In this document: positions 26,106 through 34,284 of the stretch, one piece after another
How the letters are laid out: each line of letters begins with the position of its first letter
How positions within the stretch are numbered: position 1 is the first letter of the stretch
DNA from: Natronosalvus sp042663485
GTDB taxonomy: Archaea; Halobacteriota; Halobacteria; Halobacteriales; Natrialbaceae
Strand: one strand, 5' to 3'
Length of the DNA: 64,000 nt
Assembly: GCA_042663485.1 (NCBI GenBank)
Contig: JBHTAF010000003.1
Notes under the pieces: generated by a model
Seen by the model: only the letters and a program-made list of their open reading frames with translations
Told to the model about the DNA's origin: nothing
Databases searched by the model: none
Made by a program: the position numbers and the translations under genes

Positions 26106-26327
26106 ATGAACGCCGTGACTCGCCTCTACAGGCGCACCGACGAGTGGGCGAAGGGACTCTCTCGAGTGCGGTACGCAGCGTTACTGGGTACGTCGGCAGG
26201 TGTCGGCGTTCTCACGGTTGGCCTTCTGTTGAGCGACGACCTTCCCCTCGTTCAGGTTCTCACGATGGGACTCGTGATGTTCTCCCTGGAGTGTGCGTTT
26301 GGGGCGTTCCAGACGACCGAGGAGTGA
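26106..26327 (+). CDS. Small two-helix membrane protein
   Basis: A 73-residue protein: basic N-terminus (RLYRRTDEWAKGLSRVRY), two hydrophobic segments (about 24-44 and 48-66) and an acidic end. An AT-rich CATATTTTG at about 26079 lies about 28 nt before the ATG. The pattern of basic cytoplasmic lead then two helices is common among small haloarchaeal membrane proteins. No function can be given. The frame extends upstream of 26106, but those residues are not protein-like. Confidence 0.6.
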   Translation: MNAVTRLYRRTDEWAKGLSRVRYAALLGTSAGVGVLTVGLLLSDDLPLVQVLTMGLVMFSLECAFGAFQTTEE

Positions 26328-26450
26328 CGGAATACGGATCTGTGACGGAGCGATTCACAAATCGGTCCAGGCGGATCGAATCTCAACGACTCCGAGTCGG
26401 CGGTGACGGCGTCGACGTGAGGGCAGCACCGAGCCGTCTGTGGGGCCGAC

Positions 26451-26624
26451 TCAGCGCTCGAGGTCGACGGTCAGGTCGGTCGCGATCCAGCCATCGGTGT
26501 TGTTCCACTCGGTGAAAACGGCTTTGCCGGGGCGGGTCTCGTGACAGGTCACCAGACAGTCGGCGTCCGCGTCGTCGGAGCGCTCGAACGAGCGCCCGTC
26601 GTCGCGCTGTACGGGAACGTCCAT
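26451..26624 (-). CDS. 57-residue protein behind a DtxR-like palindromic operator
   Basis: Small soluble protein starting MDVPVQRDDGRSFERS with a CLVTCHE segment (Cys-x3-Cys-His) and ending VFTEWNNTDGWIATDLTVDLER. Acidic, haloarchaeal codon use, likely a member of an uncharacterised small-protein family. Its TATA box is the centre of the concentric palindrome at 26634-26673, about 29 nt from the ATG, with a TTAGGCTCGCCTAA-type site between TATA and start. That arrangement suggests metal- or iron-dependent repression (inference). Confidence 0.65.
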   Translation of the reverse strand: MDVPVQRDDGRSFERSDDADADCLVTCHETRPGKAVFTEWNNTDGWIATDLTVDLER

Positions 26625-26633
26625 TAGCAGGTG

Positions 26634-26673
26634 TTAGGCGAGCCTAAACCTATATAGGTTTTGGTCCGCCTAA
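26634..26673. promoter_or_regulatory. 40-bp concentric palindromic operator/promoter
   Basis: Outer arms TTAGGCG (26634-26640) and CGCCTAA (26667-26673) and an inner perfect 16-bp palindrome AAACCTATATAGGTTT (26646-26661) share the same centre, 26653.5. The left side also contains TTAGGCGAGCCTAA (26634-26647), resembling DtxR/IdeR/SirR-family iron boxes. The TATA core is readable on both strands. It serves the minus-strand gene at 26624 and possibly a second start towards the isomerase gene. Confidence 0.7.
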
Positions 26674-26700
26674 GACGACAGCGGCCGACCACGCCCGCGG

Positions 26701-26708
26701 ACTTTTGG
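26701..26708 (+). promoter_or_regulatory. TATA-like box for ribose-1,5-bisphosphate isomerase
   Basis: ACTTTTGG is centred about 28 nt before the ATG at 26732, giving a leaderless start independent of the palindromic TATA 78 nt upstream. Confidence 0.4.
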
Positions 26709-26731
26709 CCTCGGCCGACGAACGTCGACCC

Positions 26732-27715
26732 ATGAGCAACGAGACGCCCGACGTCGCCCCCGTCGTCGAGGAGACCGCCACCGACATCGCCGACATGGAG
26801 GTTCGCGGCGCGGCCACGATCGCCGACGCCGCGGCGGCCGCCCTCGCCGCCCAGGCCGAGCGCTCCGAGGCGGACTCGCCGGAAGCGTTCCGCGAGGAAC
26901 TCGAGGCCGCGGCCTCGGCCCTGTACGAGACTCGACCGACCGCGGTGAGCCTGCCGAACGCCCTGCGGTACGTCCTCCGCGGTGTCGAGGGCGAAACCGT
27001 CGAGGCTATGCGCGAGTCGACGGTCGCTCGCGCGGAGGCCTTCCGGGAGGACCTCGAGCAGGCCCAGGAGACCCTCGGTGAAGTCGGCGCGAACCGGCTT
27101 CGAGACGGTGACGTCGTCATGACCCACTGCCACTCGACGGACGCGCTCGCCTGCGTCGAGGCAGCCATCGAGGACGGCAAGCACATCGAGGCGATCGTCA
27201 AGGAGACCCGCCCCCGTCTCCAGGGGCACATCACCGCGAGCGAACTGCGCTCGATGGGCGTCCCCGTCACGCTGATCGTCGACAACGCCGCCCGGCGGTA
27301 CCTCGACGAGGCCGACCACGTGCTCGTCGGGGCCGACAGCATCGCTGCCGACGGCAGCGTCATCAACAAGATCGGGACCAGCGGCCTGGCCGTCAACGCC
27401 CGCGAGCGCGGCGTTCCCGTGATGGTCGCCGCCCAGTCGATCAAACTCCACCCCGACACGATGACGGGTCACACCGTCGAGATCGAGATGCGAGACGAAC
27501 GGGAAGTGCTCGAGGAGACGGCCTACGCGGACGTCGCGGCCGACGGCGACGTACCCGACGAGGGCCTCACCGTCGAGAACCCGGCGTTCGACGTGACCCC
27601 GCCCCGCCACGTCGACGCCATCGTCACCGAGCACGGGCAGTACCCGCCCGAGAGCATCGTGATGCTCATGCGCGACCTCTTCGGCGAGACGACGACCGAT
27701 CCCTGGGCGGTCTGA
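26732..27715 (+). CDS. Ribose-1,5-bisphosphate isomerase
   Basis: Converts ribose-1,5-bisphosphate to ribulose-1,5-bisphosphate in archaeal nucleoside-ribose catabolism. It has 327 residues in the eIF2B-like fold. Catalytic residues match the Thermococcus kodakarensis enzyme in both identity and number: Cys133 (MTHCHSTDAL) and Asp202 (VGADSIAADGS). Other family motifs are ETRPRLQGH (158-166) and NKIGTSGLA. It should not be confused with initiation factor 2B subunits, which lack Cys133. Neighbouring kinase (28746) and nucleoside phosphorylase (30409) provide the upstream steps. Confidence 0.93.
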   Translation: MSNETPDVAPVVEETATDIADMEVRGAATIADAAAAALAAQAERSEADSPEAFREELEAAASALYETRPTAVSLPNALRYVLRGVEGETVEAMRESTVARAEAFREDLEQAQETLGEVGANRLRDGDVVMTHCHSTDALACVEAAIEDGKHIEAIVKETRPRLQGHITASELRSMGVPVTLIVDNAARRYLDEADHVLVGADSIAADGSVINKIGTSGLAVNARERGVPVMVAAQSIKLHPDTMTGHTVEIEMRDEREVLEETAYADVAADGDVPDEGLTVENPAFDVTPPRHVDAIVTEHGQYPPESIVMLMRDLFGETTTDPWAV

Positions 27716-27783
27716 GGCCGCGCTACGGCCGAACGTCGTCGATAACCGGAAATTGTTTCACGCTGGTCTGTCCCAGTAGTGCT

Positions 27784-28614
27784 ATGGTAGTACCCGAGGG
27801 TTTCGTCTTGCCGCCGTGGTACGTGGTGGTGCCGCTGGCGGTGGTGCTTCTGGGAACCGTGGCGCTCCTGTGGGTGCTGGCGCCGCCGGTGACCGACGAG
27901 ACGGTGATGGCCTTCGTCCCGTGGATGATGCTGGGGTCGACGCTGTACGTCCTGCACCAACTCGAGCAGTTTCCCGCGAGCCTTGAAGCGCTATTCAGCG
28001 CACCGACGGTGTACGTGACGACGGCAACGGTCGCCGGCTTGACCTGGATCGCCGGGAGCTTTCTGTACGCCGCCGGTTTGCAACGATCGATCGAACGCTT
28101 CGTCGGCATCGTCGGGACCGGCTTCGCCGTCGTCTTCGCCACGTTCACCGTCCTGATCGGCTGGCAGATGGGAACCTTCGAACCCTTCTGGCCGGTGATC
28201 ACCGTCGTCGTCACCGGCGTCGTCGCCGCCATCGCTTGGGTGGCGCTCAGCCTCTGGCGGACCGACGTCGCGGCCGTGACGGGGGTGACCGGCGCGCTGG
28301 TCGTCTTCGCCCACGCCCTCGACGGCGTGTCGACGGCAATCGGTTACGACGTTCTCGGCGTCAGCGAGGACGTCCCCGCCTCGGCGTTCATCCTCGAGGT
28401 GGGTGAAATGCTCCCGACGGCAGGGTACATCGGCGGTGGCTGGCTGTTCGTCCTCGTGAAAATCGTCCTCGCGCTGATCATCGTCTCGCTGTTCGAAGAG
28501 TACGTCCGCGAGGAGCCGCGACAGGCCCGGATCGTCCTCGGATTGATCGCGGCCGTTGGTCTCGGACCCGGCGTCCACAATATCCTCCTGTTTACCGTGG
28601 GCGTGGGGTCGTGA
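27784..28614 (+). CDS. DUF63 family membrane protein
   Basis: A 276-residue multipass membrane protein with about eight hydrophobic segments. The conserved polar residues inside membrane segments fit the archaeal DUF63 family (PF01889): WMMLGSTLYVLHQLEQFP, FAHALDGVSTAIGYDV and a PTAGYIGGGWLFVLVK segment. The His-x2-Asp/His content recalls metal-dependent intramembrane enzymes, but the function is unknown. It sits between two genes of nucleoside-ribose breakdown, with 68- and 131-bp gaps; functional linkage is unproven. Confidence 0.88.
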   Translation: MVVPEGFVLPPWYVVVPLAVVLLGTVALLWVLAPPVTDETVMAFVPWMMLGSTLYVLHQLEQFPASLEALFSAPTVYVTTATVAGLTWIAGSFLYAAGLQRSIERFVGIVGTGFAVVFATFTVLIGWQMGTFEPFWPVITVVVTGVVAAIAWVALSLWRTDVAAVTGVTGALVVFAHALDGVSTAIGYDVLGVSEDVPASAFILEVGEMLPTAGYIGGGWLFVLVKIVLALIIVSLFEEYVREEPRQARIVLGLIAAVGLGPGVHNILLFTVGVGS

Positions 28615-28745
28615 CGTCGGGTTGGCTCAAGTAGTGTGAAGAGCCCGACGAACACCCGAGTATCGAGAAAAACCACCGACTGCTCGCACATCGAGAGGAG
28701 ACGACAACGTTTTTTGACCGGCTCTCGTCTCTCCGCCATCGTCGA

Positions 28746-29633
28746 ATGGTCACCGTACTTACCGCCGGCCACGTCAACTGGGACGTCACCCTCCGCGTCG
28801 ACCGCTTCCCCGAACCCGACGGCGAGGCCGCCATCCGCTCGCAACGCCAGTCCGGCGGCGGAAGCGCCGCGAACGTCGCCGCCGCGCTCGCCACCCTCGA
28901 GGTCGAGGCCGGCCTCGTCGGGAGCGTCGGCGACGACGACAACGGCCTCCTCGCCAGGCGCGAACTCGAGGCCGCGGGCGTCGACCTCGAGGGCGTTCGG
29001 ATTATCGAGGGCGCCGACACCGCGGTCAAGTACATCCTGGTCGACGACGACGGCGAGGTGGCCGTCCTCGGGAACGACGGCGTCAACGAGGCCGTTCGGC
29101 CGTCCGATCTGGACCCGGATCGCATCGAGCGCGGCGACCACGTCCACTTGACGAGCCAGCGCCCCGATACGGCCGGTCGTCTCGCCAGTCTCGCCAACGA
29201 CACCGGCGTGACCGTCAGCATCGATCCCGGACGGCGGCTGGCCGAACGCGACTACGACGAGGCGCTGGCCCACGCGGACGTGATCTTCGCCAACGACCGG
29301 GAGGTCGAGGCGATGATCGAGGAGACCTACCCCACGTCGGACTTCAGCGACCGCATCCTGGTCGTCAAGTACGGCAGCGACGGGGCCGAAGTCCACACGC
29401 CTGGAGGATCGGTTCACCATCCCGGATTCGACATCGAAGCCGTCGACACGACGGGTGCCGGCGACGCGTTCGCGGCCGGCTTTCTCGCGACGTACCTCGA
29501 GACCGACGACGTCGAACGGATCCTCGAGTTCGCGAACGCCTGTGGCGCGCTCGCGGCGAGCGTCGAAGGGGCACGGTGTGCGCCGACGATTGGTGCAGTC
29601 GAGGCGCTACTTGACGACGCCCGCACCCGCTGA
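28746..29633 (+). CDS. PfkB-family sugar kinase, candidate ribose-1-phosphate kinase
   Basis: ATP-dependent ribokinase-fold enzyme, 295 residues. It has the PfkB N-terminal signature GGGSAANVAAAL (37-48) and the C-terminal DTTGAGDAF (234-242) with catalytic base Asp240 and anion hole. NDREVEAM (183-190) is the usual ATP-site segment. Its location between ribose-1,5-bisphosphate isomerase and a nucleoside phosphorylase makes ribose-1-phosphate 5-kinase the best guess. Ribokinase, adenosine kinase or KDG kinase cannot be excluded from sequence alone. The ATG directly precedes the first beta-strand VTVLTAGHVNWD. Confidence 0.9.
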   Translation: MVTVLTAGHVNWDVTLRVDRFPEPDGEAAIRSQRQSGGGSAANVAAALATLEVEAGLVGSVGDDDNGLLARRELEAAGVDLEGVRIIEGADTAVKYILVDDDGEVAVLGNDGVNEAVRPSDLDPDRIERGDHVHLTSQRPDTAGRLASLANDTGVTVSIDPGRRLAERDYDEALAHADVIFANDREVEAMIEETYPTSDFSDRILVVKYGSDGAEVHTPGGSVHHPGFDIEAVDTTGAGDAFAAGFLATYLETDDVERILEFANACGALAASVEGARCAPTIGAVEALLDDARTR

Positions 29634-29759
29634 TTTCGTGCCACTTTTTACCACGTTCTCCACTACCAAACTATTGCAGGCAGTGGTGTCTGACGGTAGC
29701 TATATGGCGCTGGTCGTTGGCAATTCGAGTAGCGTCACGGAGACGTATACCTGATAGAC

Positions 29760-30089
29760 ATGAACGAACGAACAGCAGGGGCCGTTCGGTCCCGGGGGAC
29801 TGGGGCACGACATCACGTCCGGTACGAGCGAGACGACGACGAGCCGCTGAGCGTGGCCACGGCGTCCGCAATCGCGATGTACAGAGGCGAAGAGGTACTT
29901 TCCTCGTCGACACAGCTGTACGAGTACGTCGACCCGGAGGCGCTCGACGCGCTGTTCGCCGATAGACACGACGGGACGCCCCGCGAAGCGGGCCGGATTA
30001 CGATCGACCTCCCCGACGGGTTAGTCGTCATCACGTCGACGTCCGTTCACGTCACGCCTGACGACGAGCGACAGGAGATCACGTCGTAA
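29760..30089 (+). CDS. HalOD1 output-domain protein
   Basis: A 109-residue protein. After a basic N-terminus (about 1-28), residues 30-103 match the HalOD1 domain: PLSVATASAIAMYRGEEVL, YEYVDPEALDALFADR, then the hairpin RITIDLPDGLVVITSTSVHV. HalOD1 is a haloarchaea-specific domain of unknown biochemical role, found alone or fused to sensory modules. Here it is stand-alone, between the kinase and the nucleoside phosphorylase. The upstream ATG at 29760 is the only good start in the frame. Confidence 0.85.
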   Translation: MNERTAGAVRSRGTGARHHVRYERDDDEPLSVATASAIAMYRGEEVLSSSTQLYEYVDPEALDALFADRHDGTPREAGRITIDLPDGLVVITSTSVHVTPDDERQEITS

Positions 30090-30408
30090 CCGCGCCACCG
30101 TCCAGCGAGACACCGGGTGACGAATCGTATGGGCGATACGACGAGCAGCGACAGCGAGCAAGGAGACCGAGCAGCGAATAGCCAGCAACCTGAGCGGCGG
30201 CTCACGGCCCGAGCTCGAGCGCTCCGAGCGTCGACGGCGGATAAGCGCACGGCTCTCGAGTCGTCGGTACTGGCGAGCACCGGTTACCGATCACCAAGCA
30301 CCGAGCACCGATTACTGAGGAACGTCAACCTCGAGTGGCGTCACGAACCGATTGGCTTCCGCCGAACGGAACGCGACCTTTTTGCGGCCGGTCCGAGAAT
30401 CGCCGTCC
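30090..30408 (+). other. 319-bp spacer, no convincing gene
   Basis: A 109-codon frame (30117-30446) is open but Arg/Ser/Gln-rich, overlaps the phosphorylase start and lacks acidic bias, so I reject it. Small imperfect repeats such as ACCGATCACCAAGCACCGAG occur near 30285-30304. A TATA-like T-run at 30379-30383 precedes the next gene. Confidence 0.5.
30379..30384 (+). promoter_or_regulatory. TATA-like element of nucleoside phosphorylase
   Basis: CCTTTTTG is centred 28 nt before the ATG at 30409, giving a leaderless spacing and supporting that start over upstream in-frame codons. Confidence 0.45.
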
Positions 30409-31137
30409 ATGGCAACCCAACCGCACCTGCTCGTCGACGACGGTGACGTCCACGACATCGCGCTGATTCCGGGCGACCCGGGACGCGTCGACCGTATCGC
30501 GAGCCACTGCGACGAATCCGAGACGATTGCTCAGAACCGTGAGTACAAGGTCGTTAACGCCGTCTACGACGGCCGCGAACTGACCATCTGTTCGACCGGC
30601 ATCGGATGCCCCTCGGCGGCTATCGCGCTCGAAGAACTGTCGAACGTCGGCGTCGAGACGTTCGTCCGCGTTGGAACAACCGGCGCCCTCCAGCAAGAGA
30701 TCGAGATTGGCGACATGATCGTCGCGACCGGCGCCGCCAAGAACGAGGGCACTTCGAAACGCTACGAGGACGTGGAGTACCCGGCCGTTCCGGACTACGA
30801 GGTCCTCTCGGCGCTGGTCGACGGTGCGGAGGAAAACGGAGAGGACGTCCACGTCGGCCCCATCGCCAGCGACGACGCCTACTACGCCGAGACGGACGAA
30901 TACGTCGAGAACTGGGAGGCCGCCGGCCTGCTGTCAGTCGAGATGGAAGCCGCAGCCGTGTTCACCCTCGCGCGCCGCAAAGGCCTCCGCGCCGGGGCGA
31001 TCTGCACCGTCGACGGAAATCTCGTGAAGGGCACCCAGAAGGGAACCGACACCGAGGACGACGAACTGCCCGAGAAGGCCAAAAACAACGTCGCTCGAGC
31101 GATCGACATCGCGCTCGAGGCGACGACGAACCTGTAG
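30409..31137 (+). CDS. Nucleoside phosphorylase (uridine/guanosine phosphorylase family)
   Basis: Phosphorolytic cleavage of a nucleoside to free base and ribose-1-phosphate; 242 residues. Family motifs: IPGDPGRVDRIA (phosphate binding), REYKVVNAVYDGRELTICSTGIGCPSAAIALEEL, VRVGTTGALQ and the ribose-binding SVEMEAAAVFTLA. The sequence looks most like the uridine phosphorylase branch, but the halophile pathway uses a guanosine phosphorylase of this superfamily, so base specificity is open. It would supply ribose-1-phosphate to the kinase at 28746. Confidence 0.93.
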   Translation: MATQPHLLVDDGDVHDIALIPGDPGRVDRIASHCDESETIAQNREYKVVNAVYDGRELTICSTGIGCPSAAIALEELSNVGVETFVRVGTTGALQQEIEIGDMIVATGAAKNEGTSKRYEDVEYPAVPDYEVLSALVDGAEENGEDVHVGPIASDDAYYAETDEYVENWEAAGLLSVEMEAAAVFTLARRKGLRAGAICTVDGNLVKGTQKGTDTEDDELPEKAKNNVARAIDIALEATTNL

Positions 31138-31278
31138 ACGAGGGTCGCTGCGATATTCGGAGTCCCATCGCGGATACTCCCTTCATTCGGTGACTTCGTT
31201 ATCGCGTTCTCGAGTACCCCGTGCGTACTCGAAGGGTGGTTCCGGGATGAAACAGATCTAATCACGCATGTCTCGCGT

Positions 31279-31782
31279 TTACAGGTACCGTTCCATCTCG
31301 TAGTCGCCGCGGTTACGCGCCATCGTCTCGAACCCGGCCAATCGGTAGAGGTTCATCGCGATGCGATTGTTCCGGTCGACGGTCAGCCAGACGTGGGTCA
31401 CGCCGTTTTCCCGGCCGTACTCGAGCAAACGGCTGATGAGCCGCGTCCCGATCCCCGCCGACTGGTACGCCGGCCGGACGAAGATAGCCAGCTCGGCTCG
31501 GTCGTCGAACGGAACCAGGACGGCGTGACCGACCACGCCGCCTCGATGGCGCGCGACGACGTGGAGCCCACCGTCGAGGAGTCCGCTAATCCACTCGCGT
31601 ATCCGAGATTCGCCCCGCGGTGGAAGCCCCTGGGACCGCGATTCGTCGTCGAAGTGGGTATACATCTCGACCAGCGGTTCGGGGCCGCCAGCGTAGGCGT
31701 CGACGGTGATCGGTCGCTCCGCCCGATCCGTGAACATCGTCGGGGGCGAGGGTCGTCGGTGCTGATCGGCGGCGGTGACCAT
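31279..31782 (-). CDS. GNAT family N-acetyltransferase
   Basis: Transfers an acetyl group from acetyl-CoA to an unknown amine; 167 residues. The acetyl-CoA pyrophosphate-binding motif is QSAGIG (107-112) following the beta-strand AELAIFVRPAY; the C-terminal part NNRIAMNLYRLAGFETMARN is typical of RimI-like members. An internal Met at residue 16 could be the true start, which would remove a Pro/His-rich lead. Monocistronic and divergent from the TFB gene across 248 bp. Substrate not predictable. Confidence 0.87.
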   Translation of the reverse strand: MVTAADQHRRPSPPTMFTDRAERPITVDAYAGGPEPLVEMYTHFDDESRSQGLPPRGESRIREWISGLLDGGLHVVARHRGGVVGHAVLVPFDDRAELAIFVRPAYQSAGIGTRLISRLLEYGRENGVTHVWLTVDRNNRIAMNLYRLAGFETMARNRGDYEMERYL

Positions 31783-32030
31783 ACGTTCGCTTCGGGCTAC
31801 ATGGTCCTAAGCCTGGCTCGCGTTCCCAGTCCCTGGGAGACGAGGGTCTACGGGGTCAATACGGCGAATCCGTCGGTTCCACGTGTATCGTTCGAGCTGC
31901 GAGGGCAGTTGACCCGAGAAGCAGTCGGCGGCCACAGTTCGAGAGCGGAAACGAGCGAGTTTCGGCGAGTAACTGTCAGAAGACCGGACAGAGGGCTTAA
32001 CCCTCCCCGTCGCATTCAGGGAGGTATCCG

Positions 32031-32999
32031 ATGATACGCCCCACCCGCGAACGAGAGCAATCCGCGACGTCGGCGACGAAAGAAACGGACTCGACTCAGT
32101 CGACGGTCAAACAGTGTCCGGAGTGTGAGTCCGAGTCGCTCGTCACGAGCGATGGGGGGAGCGAAATCAGTTGCGAGCGGTGTGGGCTGATCGTCGAGGA
32201 ATCCCGGATCGACCGCGGGCCGGAGTGGCGGGCGTTCAACGCAGCCGAGCGCGACAGCAAGTCGCGCGTCGGCGCGCCAACCACCCAGACGATGCACGAC
32301 AAGGGGCTGACGACGGCCATCGACTGGAAGGACAAGGACGCCTACGGCCGTTCGCTCTCCTCGGAGAAACGCAGCCAGATGCATCGTCTGCGCAAGTGGC
32401 AAGAACGCATCCGGACCAAGGACGCGGGCGAGCGCAACCTCCAGTTTGCGCTCTCCGAGATCGACCGGATGTCCTCGGCGATGGGCATTCCACGGTCCGT
32501 CCGCGAGGTCGCCTGTATGCTCTATCGCCGGGCGCTCCAGGAGGACCTCATCCGCGGGCGGTCCATCGAGGGCGTCGCCACCTCGGCGCTGTACGCCGCC
32601 TGCCGAATCGAGGGCATCCCACGGAGCCTCGAGGAGGTCGCCGCCGTCTCGCGGGTCGACCGCAAGGAGATCGGCCGCACCTACCGCTACGTGGCTCAGG
32701 AACTCGGTCTGGGCATGGAGCCCGTCGACCCGAAGAAGTACGTCCCCCGATTCTGTTCCGAACTCGAGCTCTCCGAGGAGGTCCAGGCGAAGGCCAACGA
32801 GATCATCGACGTCACCGCCGAGAAGGGGCTTCTCTCCGGGAAATCGCCGACGGGCTACGCTGCCGCGGCCATCTACGCGGCCTCCCTACTCTGTAACGAG
32901 AAGAAGACCCAGCGAGAGGTCGCCAACGTCGCGCAGGTGACCGAGGTGACGATCCGCAACCGGTACCAGGAGCAGATCGAGGCAGTCGGACTGTACTGA
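32031..32999 (+). CDS. tfb: Transcription initiation factor TFB
   Basis: Archaeal TFIIB homologue that bridges TBP-DNA and RNA polymerase; 322 residues. The N-terminal zinc ribbon has Cys29, Cys32, Cys48 and Cys51. The B-reader/linker segment EWRAFNAAERDSKSRVGAPTT is followed by two cyclin repeats, about 125-205 and 220-310. The recognition helix TQREVANVAQVTEVTIRNRYQ that contacts BRE is intact. Haloarchaea encode several TFBs; this one cannot be matched to a numbered paralogue. GGAGGT at 32020-32025 precedes the ATG, so the mRNA may carry a short leader. The stop codon lies inside a tandem repeat (next entry). Confidence 0.95.
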   Translation: MIRPTREREQSATSATKETDSTQSTVKQCPECESESLVTSDGGSEISCERCGLIVEESRIDRGPEWRAFNAAERDSKSRVGAPTTQTMHDKGLTTAIDWKDKDAYGRSLSSEKRSQMHRLRKWQERIRTKDAGERNLQFALSEIDRMSSAMGIPRSVREVACMLYRRALQEDLIRGRSIEGVATSALYAACRIEGIPRSLEEVAAVSRVDRKEIGRTYRYVAQELGLGMEPVDPKKYVPRFCSELELSEEVQAKANEIIDVTAEKGLLSGKSPTGYAAAAIYAASLLCNEKKTQREVANVAQVTEVTIRNRYQEQIEAVGLY

Positions 33000-33069
33000 T
33001 TGACGATCGGACTGTACTGATTGACGATCGGACTGTACTGATTGACGATCGGACTGTACTGATTGACGG
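32986..33069 (+). repeat. Four tandem copies of a 21-bp unit spanning the TFB stop codon
   Basis: Units begin TCGGACTGTACTGATTGAC at 32986, 33007, 33028 and 33049; the last differs at its final base. Unit length equals seven codons, so the TFB ending Gly-Leu-Tyr-stop recurs in frame in every copy. Read-through of any stop would add Leu-Thr-Ile-Gly-Leu-Tyr and meet the next stop. Confidence 0.9.
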
Positions 33070-33238
33070 AAAGGTCACACGATTGCGATCGTTTCGAATC
33101 CGTCACCGTGGAGAGCGGAGCAAGAAGTGTGCCAGCGATCACCAGCGATCCCTCGCCTCGTTCTTCCCTCGAGCGACCGACGATCTTCGACGACTCGAGG
33201 GGACGCCGTCGTCCACATTCACTTCACCGTCGTTCCGC

Positions 33239-34096
33239 TCACTCGTAGGTCAGCGTCATCCCGCCGTCGAAGAGCAAGTCGCCGCCGTCGAGGTGGCGCC
33301 CGAGTTTCGAGAACCCGACGACGAAGAGGTTGGCGACGTCGACTGGGTCCATCATCTCCTTGACGCGGGACTGTCCGAGCATCACGTCGGAGATGACCTC
33401 GTCGACGCTGATCCCACGCTGTTCGGCGGTGTCCTGGAGCTGGTTCGTGACGAGAGGAGTCTTGACGTACCCCGTACTGACCGAAAACGACCGAACGTCG
33501 CCCTCGCCCTCGGCGGCGATCGACTGCGTGAGGCCGCGCAGGCCGAACTTCGAGACGTTGTACGCGACTTTGTCGCTCGTGACGTAGTGGCCGTGAACCG
33601 AGGCCATGTTCCCGACGCATCCGCGCCCGTCCGCCGTTTCTCGAAAGTGCGGGATACAGAGCTTCGTCAGATAGATCGGCGCCCTGAGCATGATCTGGTG
33701 AATGCGGTCGTAAGCGTCCATCGGGAACTCCTCGATGGCATCGATGTGTTGCATCCCGGCGACGTTCGCGAGGTACTTCACGGAGCCGAGATTCGCCGCC
33801 TCCTCGACGATGCGTTCGATGTCCTCGTCGACGGTGAGGTCGCCGACCACTGCCTCTACAGACCCCGCGACGTCGATTTCGTCGGCGCGATCGACCGTTT
33901 CCTCGAGACCCCCCTCGTCGTAATCCGTTGCGGCGACGGTGAGTCCGTTCTCGGCGGCGGTGAGGGCGACCGCCTGGCCGATGCCCGACGCTGCACCGGT
34001 GACGATACAGACGTTTTCCTCGGCGAACGAATCGTCATCTACCGTGTGAATCGTCTCTCGAGTGACCGCCGGGACGGCGACTTGATCCTGAGTCAT
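33239..34096 (-). CDS. Short-chain dehydrogenase, 3-hydroxybutyrate dehydrogenase-like
   Basis: NAD(P)-dependent oxidoreductase, 285 residues. Classical SDR landmarks: TGAASGIG (33-40), NVAG (111-114) and the catalytic Ser166, Tyr179 and Lys183 (MASVHGHYVTSDKVAYNVSK). An Asp at the end of strand 2 (VAATDYD) favours NAD+. The C-terminal FDGGMTLTYE closes the fold. Spacing and the HGHYVTSDKVAY segment resemble D-3-hydroxybutyrate dehydrogenases. Divergent from the HTH-10 regulator 189 bp away, its likely controller. A role in the adjacent catabolic island is inferred. Confidence 0.9.
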   Translation of the reverse strand: MTQDQVAVPAVTRETIHTVDDDSFAEENVCIVTGAASGIGQAVALTAAENGLTVAATDYDEGGLEETVDRADEIDVAGSVEAVVGDLTVDEDIERIVEEAANLGSVKYLANVAGMQHIDAIEEFPMDAYDRIHQIMLRAPIYLTKLCIPHFRETADGRGCVGNMASVHGHYVTSDKVAYNVSKFGLRGLTQSIAAEGEGDVRSFSVSTGYVKTPLVTNQLQDTAEQRGISVDEVISDVMLGQSRVKEMMDPVDVANLFVVGFSKLGRHLDGGDLLFDGGMTLTYE

Positions 34097-34284
34097 CGTT
34101 GAATCGAGTGACTAGTTGACTCGAGTCACGCTAAAACTCGAATGTTAACATATCAATGGGCGGTCGCGAGGGTGAGGGAAGGGAGTGGCCGCGTGAGGGG
34201 ACGACCAGTGAGAGGAAAAGGTAACGCTATGAGGGAGATGCTAACAATTAATGTCGGTGGGCCCCATTCGGGTACTGACCTGCG

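Noticed and set aside
26732..27715. Annotation as translation initiation factor eIF2B subunit
   Set aside because: Cys133 and Asp202 match ribose-1,5-bisphosphate isomerase, and the neighbours are ribose-catabolic.
30117..30446. 109-codon frame before the nucleoside phosphorylase
   Set aside because: Arg/Gln/Ser-rich, no acidic bias, overlaps the supported start and TATA of the phosphorylase.
32986..33069. CRISPR array
   Set aside because: The 21-bp units are contiguous with no spacers and no cas genes are nearby.
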